Of a stretch of DNA of 64,000 nucleotides, positions 8,062 through 15,978 are shown piece after piece. A program made the translations under genes and the position numbers. Below the pieces are notes generated by a model. That model ran no database searches, was not told where the DNA came from, and worked only from the letters and a program-made list of their open reading frames with translations. Source of the DNA: Spirosoma sp. KUDC1026 (GTDB lineage Bacteria > Bacteroidota > Bacteroidia > Cytophagales > Spirosomataceae); contig NZ_CP056032.1 of NCBI RefSeq assembly GCF_013375035.1, forward strand, positions 5,392,001 through 5,456,000, read 5' to 3'. Numbering within the stretch: position 1 is the first letter of the stretch; every line of letters starts with the position of its first letter.

Positions 8062-9114
8062 CTACAATCCCAGCACCTTCCTATTGAATCCCTCATCGGC
8101 TCCGGTGGCCGCGAAGTCGTCGAAAGCGCGTTCGGTTACGCGGATGATGTGGCTGTCGATGAACGGAGCCCCTTCAGCCGCGCCCTGCTCAGGGTGTTTC
8201 AGGGCACATTCCCATTCCAGCACCGCCCACGAGTCGTAGTCGTACTGCGCTAGCTTAGAGAAGATCCCGCTGAAATCAACCTGACCGTCGCCCAGCGAAC
8301 GGAAGCGTCCGGCGCGCTCAACCCAGCCCTGGAAACCACCGTAGACGCCCTGCTTACCCGTCGGGTTAAACTCGGCATCTTTTACGTGGAAGGCGAAAAT
8401 CCGATCGTGGTAGAAATCAATGAATTGCAGATAATCGAGCTGCTGCAGCAGGAAGTGGCTCGGATCGTAGTTGATACCGGCCCGTGGGTGATTACCCACT
8501 TTGTCCAGGAACATCTCGAACGTAACGCCGTCGTGCAGGTCTTCGCCGGGGTGCAGCTCGTACCCTACGTTGACCCCCGCTTCGTCAAAAGCGTTCAGGA
8601 TGGGCGTCCAGCGATTTGCCAGTTCGGTAAAGCCGGTTTCTACCAGTCCCGCCGGTCGTTGTGGCCAGGGATACATAAACGGCCACAGTAATGCGCCTGA
8701 GAACGTAACGTGCGCTTTAAGCCCCAGATTTTTGGATGCTTTTGCCGCCATGATCATTTGATCGACGGCCCAGGCTTGCTGCTCTTTGGGTTTACCCGCT
8801 AGTTCAGATGGCGCAAAGGCATCGAACATCGTGCCATACGCCGGATGCACAGCCACCAACTGCCCCTGCAAGTGGGTCGACAGTTCGGTCACCTCAACAC
8901 CGATATCCGACAGCTTACCTTTTAGCTCGTCGCAGTACGTCTGACTTTCGGCGGCCTGTTTGAGATCAAAAATCTTCGGATCACTCGTTGGTATCTGGAT
9001 TCCTTTGTAGCCGAGGTCGGCCATGTATTTTGCGATCGACTCCAGCGTATTGAACGGAGCCTGATCACTCAGAAATTGGGCCAAAAATATGCCCGGACCT
9101 TTCATTGTTTTCAT
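8062..9114 (-). CDS. Sugar phosphate isomerase/epimerase, TIM-barrel AP-endonuclease 2 family
   Basis: 350 residues. The xylose-isomerase-like TIM barrel is recognisable from strand ends and metal-site residues: LGYKGIQIPTSDP, VGYELHPGEDLHDG (Glu and His), GINYDPSHFLLQQLDY (Asp, His), FAFHVKDAEF, and LGDGQVDFSGIF near the end. These enzymes interconvert keto and aldo sugars or inosose in sugar and inositol breakdown, usually beside Gfo/Idh/MocA dehydrogenases, as here. It is the last gene of a leftward operon with the two dehydrogenases at 9572 and 11283. Start is the ATG at 9114; an ATG three codons in is also possible. Exact substrate unknown. Confidence 0.87.
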   Translation of the reverse strand: MKTMKGPGIFLAQFLSDQAPFNTLESIAKYMADLGYKGIQIPTSDPKIFDLKQAAESQTYCDELKGKLSDIGVEVTELSTHLQGQLVAVHPAYGTMFDAFAPSELAGKPKEQQAWAVDQMIMAAKASKNLGLKAHVTFSGALLWPFMYPWPQRPAGLVETGFTELANRWTPILNAFDEAGVNVGYELHPGEDLHDGVTFEMFLDKVGNHPRAGINYDPSHFLLQQLDYLQFIDFYHDRIFAFHVKDAEFNPTGKQGVYGGFQGWVERAGRFRSLGDGQVDFSGIFSKLAQYDYDSWAVLEWECALKHPEQGAAEGAPFIDSHIIRVTERAFDDFAATGADEGFNRKVLGL

Positions 9115-9120
9115 CCTATT

Positions 9121-9580
9121 ATTGAGTGATTTGTGATTAAGTGATTGAGCGAAAAGCTTCTCAGTTATGACCAGTACTACTTCTGGACTTTGATAATATT
9201 TTCAACAACTGATAACCTTCATCCATCAATACACTCAGTCGACTTTCTGATAATATTTCCGTGAATATTAGCATCTCAAGCCAAAAAAGCGACTCGTCTA
9301 ATTCTTCGACAACTATACTTATTTTGGCAAAAAATTCATTTTGACTACGCGCTCGCCGAACTGCCCTGTAGTTGGCTGCCGATGAAGACGATGAACGAAC
9401 CAATTGTTTACCGAAGTGTTGTGATTCATACGATTGAGGAAGTGCCCGAAAAACTTGTACACAACGAAGCATAAATGTTTTTAAGCGTTGTTCAATACTA
9501 TCCGCAAATTCACCTTTGTCCAGCCTAACTTGTTCCATACGGGTATTTCACACAATCGCTCATTCACTAAATCACTCAAT
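9121..9580 (-). mobile_element. Intervening-sequence-like element A (four-helix-bundle gene with complementary ends)
   Basis: A 460-base unit sits between the stop codon of the dehydrogenase at 9572 and the start of the isomerase at 9114. The outer arms pair: 9121-9132 with 9569-9580, 12 of 12; then 9140-9152 with 9556-9568, 12 of 13, with a 7-base bulge (9133-9139) that is itself a repeat of the local GTGATT unit. The arm contains the upstream gene's stop (ATT GAG TGA). Inside is one gene of the 23S rRNA intervening-sequence protein family. Insertion elements of this type in 23S rRNA also have complementary ends; placement between protein genes is inferred to be the same kind of element. Confidence 0.5.
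9161..9538 (-). CDS. Four-helix-bundle protein, 23S rRNA intervening-sequence protein family (copy A)
   Basis: 125 residues. It shows the family signature: a basic, serine-rich helix turn HFGKQLVRSSSSSAANYRAV followed by RRARSQNEFFAKISIVVEELDESLFWLEML, and ends in QLLKILSKSR. This family (S23, PF05635 type) was first seen as ORFs inside intervening sequences of 23S rRNA; the fold is a four-helix bundle that forms oligomers and is related to the Avd accessory protein of retroelements. The biochemical role is not known. It is a close paralogue of the gene at 10831, with about two thirds of the core residues the same by eye. It lies within element A. Confidence 0.88.
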   Translation of the reverse strand: MEQVRLDKGEFADSIEQRLKTFMLRCVQVFRALPQSYESQHFGKQLVRSSSSSAANYRAVRRARSQNEFFAKISIVVEELDESLFWLEMLIFTEILSESRLSVLMDEGYQLLKILSKSRSSTGHN

Positions 9581-10720
9581 GGTAACCCACGCCTGCTTCC
9601 GGTTTGATTCCAGAATCTTTTCGCAGATCAGAAGTTCGCGGTAGCCGTCGGCGAAAGTTGGAAACGTTGGTTTTTCGGGCTGTTTGCCTTCGGCAACGGC
9701 AGCGTACACCTCTTTGAAGAGTTGCTTCGACGTATCGGGGAAGCCTTCGTTGTGGCCACCGGGGAACGTAATGAGCGAACGAGCATCCGGATACACCAAG
9801 GCAGGGTCACGCATCAGGCTTTCATTATAGCCATCGCGGTTACCGATCCACATTTCGTTAGGGGCTTCCGAATTCCAGGCGAAGGTTTTCTTCGAACCGG
9901 CAATCTCCAGTTTCAACTGATTCTTACGTCCGGCCGATACCTGCGATACCGTAATAACACCCCGGTTACCATTGTCGAAACGAAGCAGTACGTTGGCGTG
10001 ATCCTCCGTGTTGATGGGGACGTCCGCGTAATCGTCCGGCTGGAGCATCTTGCCCGAGTACGTTTCAACGGGTTTGAGCGGCTTCTTCCGGGTTTTGTGG
10101 ATCGTATTGAAATCGGCCATCACAGCAACGGTTTTCAGGCCCGTGATGTATTCCGTAATGTCCATCAGGTGGGAGCCGATGTCGGCAATGGCCCGCGAAT
10201 CACCCGACTTGTCTGGTTCCAGACGCCAGTTGTAGTCGGTTTCGTAGAACAGCCAGTCCTGCAGGTACGAGCCGATGATCGAATAGACATCGCCCAGATC
10301 ACCATTTTCCCGCATCGCTTTCATCTGGCGAGCCAGTGGGTAATAGCGTAGGTTAAAGTGAACGGCGTTCACCAGACCGGTTTCTTTCGCCAGCTCAACC
10401 AGTTCGGCGGCTTCGTCCAGGTTGGTTGCCAGCGGTTTTTCGCAGACAACGTGCTTACCAGCCAGCAGAGCCGCTTTCGACTGTGAGTAGTGCAGGAAGT
10501 TGGGTGTGCAGATATGAACAACCTGAATGTCGTCCATTTTGAGCATCTCATCGAACGTAGCCGACCGTTCGATGCCAAGCTGATCAGCTTTCTGGCGAGC
10601 CAGTTCAGGGGTTACCTCGCAGAGAGCGAGAACATTCGTGTTCGGAAGACGACGCAGTGCTTCAATATGAGCGGGTCCGATGAATCCGGTGCCAACAACG
10701 GCAACGTTAATTTTTTGCAT
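9572..10720 (-). CDS. Gfo/Idh/MocA family dehydrogenase
   Basis: 382 residues, cytoplasmic (no signal). The Rossmann motif VVGTGFIGPAHIEAL opens the protein, the family EKP occurs in HVVCEKPLATN at about residue 95, and the second domain has DIGSHLMDITEYITG with the usual His. It probably oxidises a sugar or polyol with NAD(P) and feeds the isomerase at 8062. It lies between the two intervening-sequence-like elements; its ATG is nine bases from one arm and its stop codon lies in the arm of the other. The specific substrate is unknown. Confidence 0.9.
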   Translation of the reverse strand: MQKINVAVVGTGFIGPAHIEALRRLPNTNVLALCEVTPELARQKADQLGIERSATFDEMLKMDDIQVVHICTPNFLHYSQSKAALLAGKHVVCEKPLATNLDEAAELVELAKETGLVNAVHFNLRYYPLARQMKAMRENGDLGDVYSIIGSYLQDWLFYETDYNWRLEPDKSGDSRAIADIGSHLMDITEYITGLKTVAVMADFNTIHKTRKKPLKPVETYSGKMLQPDDYADVPINTEDHANVLLRFDNGNRGVITVSQVSAGRKNQLKLEIAGSKKTFAWNSEAPNEMWIGNRDGYNESLMRDPALVYPDARSLITFPGGHNEGFPDTSKQLFKEVYAAVAEGKQPEKPTFPTFADGYRELLICEKILESNRKQAWVTIE

Positions 10721-10732
10721 GAGGATTTTAAA

Positions 10733-10764
10733 GAGCGAGAGAGCGAAAGAGCGAAAGAGCGAAA
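10733..10764. repeat. Tandem octamer repeat (GAGCGAAA)4
   Basis: Four tandem copies of GAGCGAAA, the first with one change (GAGCGAGA). A perfect inverted counterpart of 18 bases lies at 10809-10826, giving a second, local hairpin option within element B. Confidence 0.85.
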
Positions 10765-10830
10765 GATTAGTCTATTACCACTCTTTCACCGTACCGGCGG
10801 CCCGGTCATTCGCTCTTTCGCTCTTTGTTA

Positions 10831-11274
10831 TCAGTCGCTCACTGTTTTACGGGATTTAGATAAAATTTTCACCAGTTGACTGCCTTCGTCAAGCAGGTCC
10901 GATAGACGGTTTTCAGAGATGAGTTCAAGAGTAATAATCGTTTCCAACCAAAATAATGATTCGTCCAGTTCTTCCAGCGTGATACTTAGCTTGGCATAGT
11001 ATTCCTTTTGACTACGCCCCCGACGAACTGCTCGGAAGTTGGCTGCTGCCGAAGAAGACGAGCGTAAGAGTTGATGCCCAAAATGTCGTCCTTCATATGT
11101 ATCGGGAAGCGTACGACAGACCTTTACACAACGGACCATAAAGCCTGTCAATCGCCGTTCAATGTCATCTAGAAACTGGGTCTTGGTATGCTGGCTATAA
11201 TCTGCAAGCGCTTCCATAACCAAATCGCTAAACTCATTAAAGTTCTCGCTGGAGTGTATCGCTCTTTCACTCAT
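10831..11274 (-). CDS. Four-helix-bundle protein, 23S rRNA intervening-sequence protein family (copy B)
   Basis: 147 residues from the ATG at 11274; a GTG at 11286 would give a four-residue extension overlapping the upstream stop. The core repeats the features of copy A: HFGHQLLRSSSSAAANFRAV, RRGRSQKEYYAKLSITLEELDESLFWLE, and a tail QLVKILSKSR. It has a longer amino terminus than copy A; another ATG at residue 20 or so would match copy A's length. The first codons lie within the right arm of element B, so a stem there could hide the start. Function of the family is unknown; oligomerising nucleic-acid-binding is a reasonable expectation from the basic helix. Confidence 0.87.
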   Translation of the reverse strand: MSERAIHSSENFNEFSDLVMEALADYSQHTKTQFLDDIERRLTGFMVRCVKVCRTLPDTYEGRHFGHQLLRSSSSAAANFRAVRRGRSQKEYYAKLSITLEELDESLFWLETIITLELISENRLSDLLDEGSQLVKILSKSRKTVSD

Positions 11275-11282
11275 TCGCACTT

Positions 11283-12440
11283 TCACTCTTTAAACTTCGT
11301 CCACTTCTCCGTCGAGTCGTTGGAAGCAATACACGTTTCTATAAAGGCGAGACCGCGGATTCCCTCCTCAATACCAGGAAAATCCAGGTAAATCGGATCG
11401 ACTTGTTCGCCGTTCATCCGGGCACGTAGCGTCAGAGCGAAGTTGTGGTAGATATTGGCAAACGCTTCCAGGAAGCCCTCGGGGTGACCCGCCGGAATCC
11501 GGGTAGCGGCCTTGGACTCGGGCGACAACTCACCAACACCCGTCCGGATACGACGTGCGCCCGCTTCGTTGGTTTTGTATATCAGCGTGTTAGGCTCCAT
11601 TTGGAACCATTGCAGCCCGCCTAACTCCCCATAAATTCGGATGTTAAAGTCATTCTCTTCACCGTTGGCAATCTGGCTGGCGTGCAGTACCCCTTTAGCA
11701 CCATTCTCGAAATGAAGCAGGACGTTACCATCGTCGTCGAGTTGGCGACCTGGTACGTATGTCGTCAGGTCAGCGCACATTTCTGTGATTTTCAGACCCG
11801 TAATGTATTCAGCCAAATTCTCGGCATGGGTACCAATGTCACCCATGCAACCGGCCGCTCCCGAGCGGGACGGGTCAGTCCGCCAGTCGGCCTGCTTATT
11901 CCCCGACGTATCAGTCATGGTAGCCAGCCAGCCCTGTGGGTATTCAACAATCACTTTACGAATCTCGCCCAGCTTACCCGCCTTAATCATGGCGCGGGCC
12001 TCCTTCACCATCGGATAGCCCGTATAGTTATGCGTCAGGCAGAAAAGCAGACCTGTTTCCTCAACAATTTTAGCCAGCGCTTTTGCCTCTTCCAGATTAA
12101 TCGTCATGGGCTTGTCGCACACAACGTGGAAACCGTTTTCGAGAGCGAGCTTGGCCGGTGGAAAATGAAGATGGTTTGGCGTAACGATCGACACAAAATC
12201 CATGCGTTCGCCCTCGGGCAGTTCCTTTTCACGACGTATCATCTCCTCGAACGTATCATAAACACGATCGGGTGGCAGGTACAGGGAATGACCGGTAGCT
12301 TTTGACTTCTCAGGATTGGCACTGAACGCTCCGCAGACCAGTTCAATTTCGTGGTCCATGGTGGCAGCCCGACGATGAACGGCTCCGATGAAGGCATCGA
12401 GCCCCCCTCCGACCATACCCATTCTCAATTTTCTGTGCAT
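11283..12440 (-). CDS. Gfo/Idh/MocA family dehydrogenase
   Basis: 385 residues, no signal peptide. Rossmann segment [22 protein letters not shown]-equivalent DKP in [15 protein letters not shown], and [20 protein letters not shown] carrying the catalytic-site His. It is the first gene of the leftward catabolic operon and faces the MFS permease at 12698 across a 257-base control region. The combination of two such dehydrogenases, a TIM-barrel isomerase and a permease is typical for uptake and oxidation of a sugar, sugar acid or inositol. DKP instead of EKP occurs in some members. Its stop codon is embedded in element B. Confidence 0.9.
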   Translation of the reverse strand: MHRKLRMGMVGGGLDAFIGAVHRRAATMDHEIELVCGAFSANPEKSKATGHSLYLPPDRVYDTFEEMIRREKELPEGERMDFVSIVTPNHLHFPPAKLALENGFHVVCDKPMTINLEEAKALAKIVEETGLLFCLTHNYTGYPMVKEARAMIKAGKLGEIRKVIVEYPQGWLATMTDTSGNKQADWRTDPSRSGAAGCMGDIGTHAENLAEYITGLKITEMCADLTTYVPGRQLDDDGNVLLHFENGAKGVLHASQIANGEENDFNIRIYGELGGLQWFQMEPNTLIYKTNEAGARRIRTGVGELSPESKAATRIPAGHPEGFLEAFANIYHNFALTLRARMNGEQVDPIYLDFPGIEEGIRGLAFIETCIASNDSTEKWTKFKE

Positions 12441-12603
12441 GAGTAATTATGATTGCTTATTCGTTAAGTATAATTCCCGACGGCCATAAACGGGGCCGGA
12501 TGACGAGGCAAAGATGACAGTAAATAGAGAAACAATTAGCCTGTTGTGGCCCCTATTTCAGGGCAGAAAATTAACTATTTTCTCTTATTTTGCGGAAAAT
12601 TTG

Positions 12604-12655
12604 CACGAAAACGGTTCCAAACTTAGTAGTTTGTGACGTAGTTTGTCGTTTCGTG
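12604..12655. promoter_or_regulatory. Candidate operator region between sugar operon and permease
   Basis: An inverted pair CACGAAAACG (12604-12613) and CGTTTCGTG (12647-12655) encloses two direct copies of GTAGTTTGT (12626-12634 and 12638-12646, period 12). It lies between divergent transcription units that probably share a substrate. No regulator gene is adjacent. Confidence 0.35.
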
Positions 12656-12697
12656 TAAAAATCAAACCTTAATTAATAAACCCCCTCTCCTGCAGAA

Positions 12698-13933
12698 ATG
12701 GACTTAACCATTAATCGTTCGCGGCTGTTTAATGCCAGTTGCTTTGCGATCATTACCACCGCCATGGCCTTTGCTATTCGGGCGGGTGTACTGACACAGC
12801 TCGGTACCGAGTTCAACCTGAACGCGAAAGAGCTGGGCTACGTCAACCAGATGGCGTTTCTGGGTTTTCCCATCGCCATGATCTTCGGTGGTCCGCTGTA
12901 TAACGCACTGGGGCCTAAACGAATCGTCTGGTTTGCCTTCGCGGCTCACATTATTGGTCTGGTAACGACCATTACGGCCAGCGGCTTCTGGAGTCTGCTG
13001 ATCTCGACCTTCTTCGTTGGTTTTGGTAACGGGATGGCCGAAGCCGCCTGTAATCCAATGGTCACAGATATGTTCAGCGGCAGTCAGAAAACCAAAATGC
13101 TGAACCGCCTGCACATGTGGTTCCCTGGTGGTATCGTAATTGGTAGCCTGGTATCGAAATTTATGACCGAAGCTGGCCTTGGCTGGCAGTTGCAAATCGG
13201 CTCAATCCTGATTCCAGCTCTGATTTATGCGTTTATGTTCTTTGCGCAGTCGTTTCCTGACAGCAAAGTAGAAGGAGCCGCATCGACGGGCGAAAACCTG
13301 AAAGCGATGGTGTCTCCCCTTTATCTGTTTATGCTGGCCTGCATGGCCATTACGGCCATTTCGGAGTTTGGCCCAGAGCAGTGGATCGATCCTATCATGC
13401 GTAACGCGGGAGCTAACCCAATGATCATTCTGGCGCTGGTAACGGGTCTGATGGCCGTTGGTCGGTACTTTGCCGGTCCGATCATTCATCGGCTAAACCC
13501 AACGGGCGTTCTCTGGGGTTCGTCGATCATGGCCACCATCGGTATCTATCTGATGAGCCAGGCAACGGGCAGCATGGTCTACTTCTCAGCCATTGTCTTC
13601 GCCATTGGCGTTTGTTACTTCTGGCCAACCATGCTGGGTTTCGTGGCCGAATACATTCCGAAAGCCGGTGCCTTCGGTCTGTCGATCATGGGCGGTATGG
13701 GCATGTTCGCGACGTCGATCTTCCAACCCGTTATCGGCGGCTGGCTGGATCAGGAAGCCGCTAAACGCGGTCTGACCGCCGAAACGGCTGATCTGGCAAC
13801 GGGTCAGGCAACGCTCGGCCACATGATCGTCTTCCCGCTTATCCTGATTGTTGCTTTCGCAATTCTGTTCTTCGTCATGCGGAATCGGAAAGCGGTCGAT
13901 GAGAGCGTATCGCTTGAGCAGCCACAGCTATAA
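12698..13933 (+). CDS. MFS sugar permease
   Basis: 411 residues with about twelve membrane segments; the loop NALGPKRIVWFAF between the second and third segments fits the MFS pattern, and the long central loop is near residues 190-205. FVGFGNGMAEAACNPMVTD is the most conserved-looking stretch. It resembles the FucP/nucleoside-symporter-like sugar permeases of Bacteroidota but I cannot fix the substrate. Divergent placement next to the Gfo/Idh/MocA operon suggests that it imports the sugar that operon degrades. A shared terminator lies beyond. Confidence 0.87.
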   Translation: MDLTINRSRLFNASCFAIITTAMAFAIRAGVLTQLGTEFNLNAKELGYVNQMAFLGFPIAMIFGGPLYNALGPKRIVWFAFAAHIIGLVTTITASGFWSLLISTFFVGFGNGMAEAACNPMVTDMFSGSQKTKMLNRLHMWFPGGIVIGSLVSKFMTEAGLGWQLQIGSILIPALIYAFMFFAQSFPDSKVEGAASTGENLKAMVSPLYLFMLACMAITAISEFGPEQWIDPIMRNAGANPMIILALVTGLMAVGRYFAGPIIHRLNPTGVLWGSSIMATIGIYLMSQATGSMVYFSAIVFAIGVCYFWPTMLGFVAEYIPKAGAFGLSIMGGMGMFATSIFQPVIGGWLDQEAAKRGLTAETADLATGQATLGHMIVFPLILIVAFAILFFVMRNRKAVDESVSLEQPQL

Positions 13934-13958
13934 AGCATTCTTATTTATTTCAGATTAA

Positions 13959-13992
13959 AAAGCCTCGCTGTCAATTCCGACGGCGAGGCTTT
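13959..13992. terminator. Bidirectional terminator
   Basis: Arms 13959-13972 and 13979-13992 pair over 14 bases with one G:T, loop of six, A-run before and TTTATTG after. Lies between convergent genes. Confidence 0.8.
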
Positions 13993-14012
13993 ATTGTAAC
14001 TTAAAGAACAAG

Positions 14013-14915
14013 CTAATCTTTCTTAAAATCGGCCAGCGTCCCGCGGATGGTTGCGTTCATCTTGCTTTCGTTGAATGACGGATCACCGTCCTTGCTGATG
14101 AGTTTGCAGTGGAACGTGACCGTAAACGGAGTATCCTTTTTGTCGAACAGCATCTTGGGAAGCAGGCCCAGTGTCTGGCCGGGCTTCACTGTTACCGGAA
14201 AAACGACGGGCGTTGTCGCCTGCTGTTTGATCCGGATTGGATCGGGCTGGTAGCCATCGGCAATCTCTTTACCGTCAATGGAAACGGTGTATCGCGTATC
14301 GGCTATTGTCAGCGGAAAAACGTTCTTGTTCTGCACATTCACCTTGGCCGCCACATCCGTCTGTTTGAGACCCAGCTTACCAAAATCAACGTCTTCCACC
14401 TTGATTTTGGGTACGTAGATCGTGGGGCGCTTTGTCTCGAACGACTGCGTAAACGTTCGTTCGCCCAGAACCGGTACATCCAGATCGAACACCGCCCGAA
14501 CGCCGTAGGTTGTACTATCAATGCCTTTTTCTTCGAGCGTTTTCAGCACCGTATTCAGCTTACTGATGAGCAGCTTAGCGGGTAATGCAATCACCGTACT
14601 GTCACCCGACTTTACCTCAATGGGTTTCTCATAGATTTCTTCAACAACAGGCGTTCGGGCGATGTAGACCGTATAGCGTAGTTTGCTGGCTTTAAAGCCA
14701 ACCGGCAGCGGATTGTCCACCAGCAGCTTCATCATCATATCAATCTGATCGTCGTCAATATTTGTAATATCGACCGTACTCATTTCCAGCCGGGGCTTCA
14801 GTGTACCGTAATACGCCCCATTCTCCTGCTGGGTTCCCGTGTACCAGACATACGTAGCAATGGCAACTATTAGCAGTAGTACCACCCCAAGTGCAATCAT
14901 CCATCCCTTTTTCAT
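14013..14915 (-). CDS. LEA type 2 family protein, membrane-anchored
   Basis: 300 residues. Residues 4-25 are a single hydrophobic segment (GWMIALGVVLLLIVAIATYVW), either an uncleaved anchor or a signal. The rest contains two similar beta-sandwich units of the LEA14/WHy type: the first around VDITNIDDDQIDMMMKLLVDN, the second around VDFGKLGLKQTDVAAKVNVQN with the characteristic alternation NVQNKNVFPLTIADTRYTVSIDGKEIADG. Such proteins are envelope-associated; some are implicated in stress tolerance or lipid binding, but no defined activity is known here. It is divergent from the META lipoprotein gene. Confidence 0.8.
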   Translation of the reverse strand: MKKGWMIALGVVLLLIVAIATYVWYTGTQQENGAYYGTLKPRLEMSTVDITNIDDDQIDMMMKLLVDNPLPVGFKASKLRYTVYIARTPVVEEIYEKPIEVKSGDSTVIALPAKLLISKLNTVLKTLEEKGIDSTTYGVRAVFDLDVPVLGERTFTQSFETKRPTIYVPKIKVEDVDFGKLGLKQTDVAAKVNVQNKNVFPLTIADTRYTVSIDGKEIADGYQPDPIRIKQQATTPVVFPVTVKPGQTLGLLPKMLFDKKDTPFTVTFHCKLISKDGDPSFNESKMNATIRGTLADFKKD

Positions 14916-15003
14916 AGCTATTGTGTCGCGTTCACAGCGTAACCTTTCCCGGAAGCAGACTGTTTATAGATGGGCTCTGATAGCCCCCTAACTACGCTAC
15001 ATT

Positions 15004-15816
15004 ATGCGCGCTTTTTTATTTTGTCTGCTGGTTCTTGCCGTGGCCTGCCGACGCCCGTCCTCACAACTCCGGGCAACATTAACCCCAACCGACTCGGCCA
15101 AACTGCTCAAGAGTACGAAGCTGGCTTCTTATGACGAGTTACCCGACTACAGCGGCCATCTGATGGCAGGCAATCAGCTTATAGCTATGGGCTACGACCC
15201 CGACTGGTCACTGATCGTTAACCCCTCCCGCAACCAGGTTCGGTTCCGGTTCTCACCAACCGATTCGGTCGTCAGCCAGGTGCCAGAACGACTGGCCGAT
15301 TCAGATGGCTCGTTCCGGTACAACGCGGCCGTGGGTGACGATCAGCTCCGGATTTTGTTTGCGCTCGATAGCTGTATCGACAAGCGCTCGGGCAAGCGGA
15401 TGGATTACCGCGTGGAAATCAGCTTCCGCTCGAAAACGTATTCGGGTTGTGGGGTTTCTCTCCAGCGCCTGGCCTTGTTGCAGGATAACTGGGTGCTGAC
15501 CGCGCTGGGCGATACCCCCGTAAAAGCGACTGGCTCCCGCAATGAACTGCCCCGCCTGGAACTTTCCCTAACCGAAGGACGCGTAACGGGCACTACGGGT
15601 TGTAACCGCATGAGTGGTCCCGTCCGGGCCGACACCCGGCGTATTCGTTTTGGTCCTATCATAACGACCCGCATGGCCTGCCTGGGTGATGGCGGCCAGT
15701 TGGAAAGCGCGTTTGTCAAAGCGCTTGATGCCCCCCTGACGTATCAGGTGGGTGATCGAAAACTGATTTTCTTCCGGGGAGACGAGTCAGTGATGACGTT
15801 TAGGAAAGTAGATTAA
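15004..15816 (+). CDS. META domain-containing lipoprotein
   Basis: 270 residues. Lipoprotein signal with lipobox LAVAC at residues 11-15. Residues 30-150 form a beta-rich domain with GYDPDWSLIVN and an RFRFSPTDSV segment, as found ahead of META domains in COG3187-type proteins. Residues 165-270 are the META (HslJ-like) domain: DNWVLTALGDTPV, RVTGTTGCNRMSG with the conserved Gly-Cys-Asn, IITTRMAC, and a final beta strand. HslJ is linked to novobiocin and heat stress; the family function is not defined. Probably an outer-membrane-associated lipoprotein. Confidence 0.85.
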   Translation: MRAFLFCLLVLAVACRRPSSQLRATLTPTDSAKLLKSTKLASYDELPDYSGHLMAGNQLIAMGYDPDWSLIVNPSRNQVRFRFSPTDSVVSQVPERLADSDGSFRYNAAVGDDQLRILFALDSCIDKRSGKRMDYRVEISFRSKTYSGCGVSLQRLALLQDNWVLTALGDTPVKATGSRNELPRLELSLTEGRVTGTTGCNRMSGPVRADTRRIRFGPIITTRMACLGDGGQLESAFVKALDAPLTYQVGDRKLIFFRGDESVMTFRKVD

Positions 15817-15836
15817 GTCTTTATTAAGTAGTCCAG

Positions 15837-15871
15837 AAAGCGACTATGTATAGCTGAATATTCGCTTTTTT
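15837..15871 (+). terminator. Weak terminator after META gene
   Basis: Arms AAAGCGA (15837-15843) and TCGCTTT (15862-15868) with an 18-base loop, ending in a run of T. Confidence 0.45.
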
Positions 15872-15927
15872 GTTCGTATATTTCCCAATAAAAGTCAATT
15901 ATCTACCTAAATAAGTTAATCAACGCG

Positions 15928-15935
15928 TACCTTTG
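15928..15935 (+). promoter_or_regulatory. -7 element TACCTTTG for the dehydrogenase fusion
   Basis: Exact TAnnTTTG, 43 bases ahead of the ATG at 15979. Predicted leader about 40 bases. Confidence 0.6.
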
Positions 15936-15978
15936 CAGTCGCTTCCCCAACTTATTTTTTGCATAACCCTTTCTTTAT

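Larger units (their letters stand above)
10730..11291 (-). mobile_element. Intervening-sequence-like element B (four-helix-bundle gene with complementary ends)
   Basis: A 562-base unit between two dehydrogenase genes. Arms 10730-10762 and 11259-11291 are complementary over 28 of 33 positions; two of the five mismatches become G:U pairs in the transcript. The left arm is four tandem 8-mers of type GAGCGAAA (10733-10764). The right arm holds the stop codon of the upstream gene (AAA GAG TGA) and the start of the internal four-helix-bundle gene. Same logic as element A: one paralogous gene, complementary GAGYGA-rich ends, insertion flush between a stop and the next start. Mobility is inferred. 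Confidence 0.5.

Noticed and set aside
10733..10764. GAGCGAAA tandem repeats as a CRISPR array
   Set aside because: Units are eight bases with no spacers.
9161..11274. Four-helix-bundle genes as Avd of a diversity-generating retroelement
   Set aside because: No reverse transcriptase or template/variable repeat pair is in the window.
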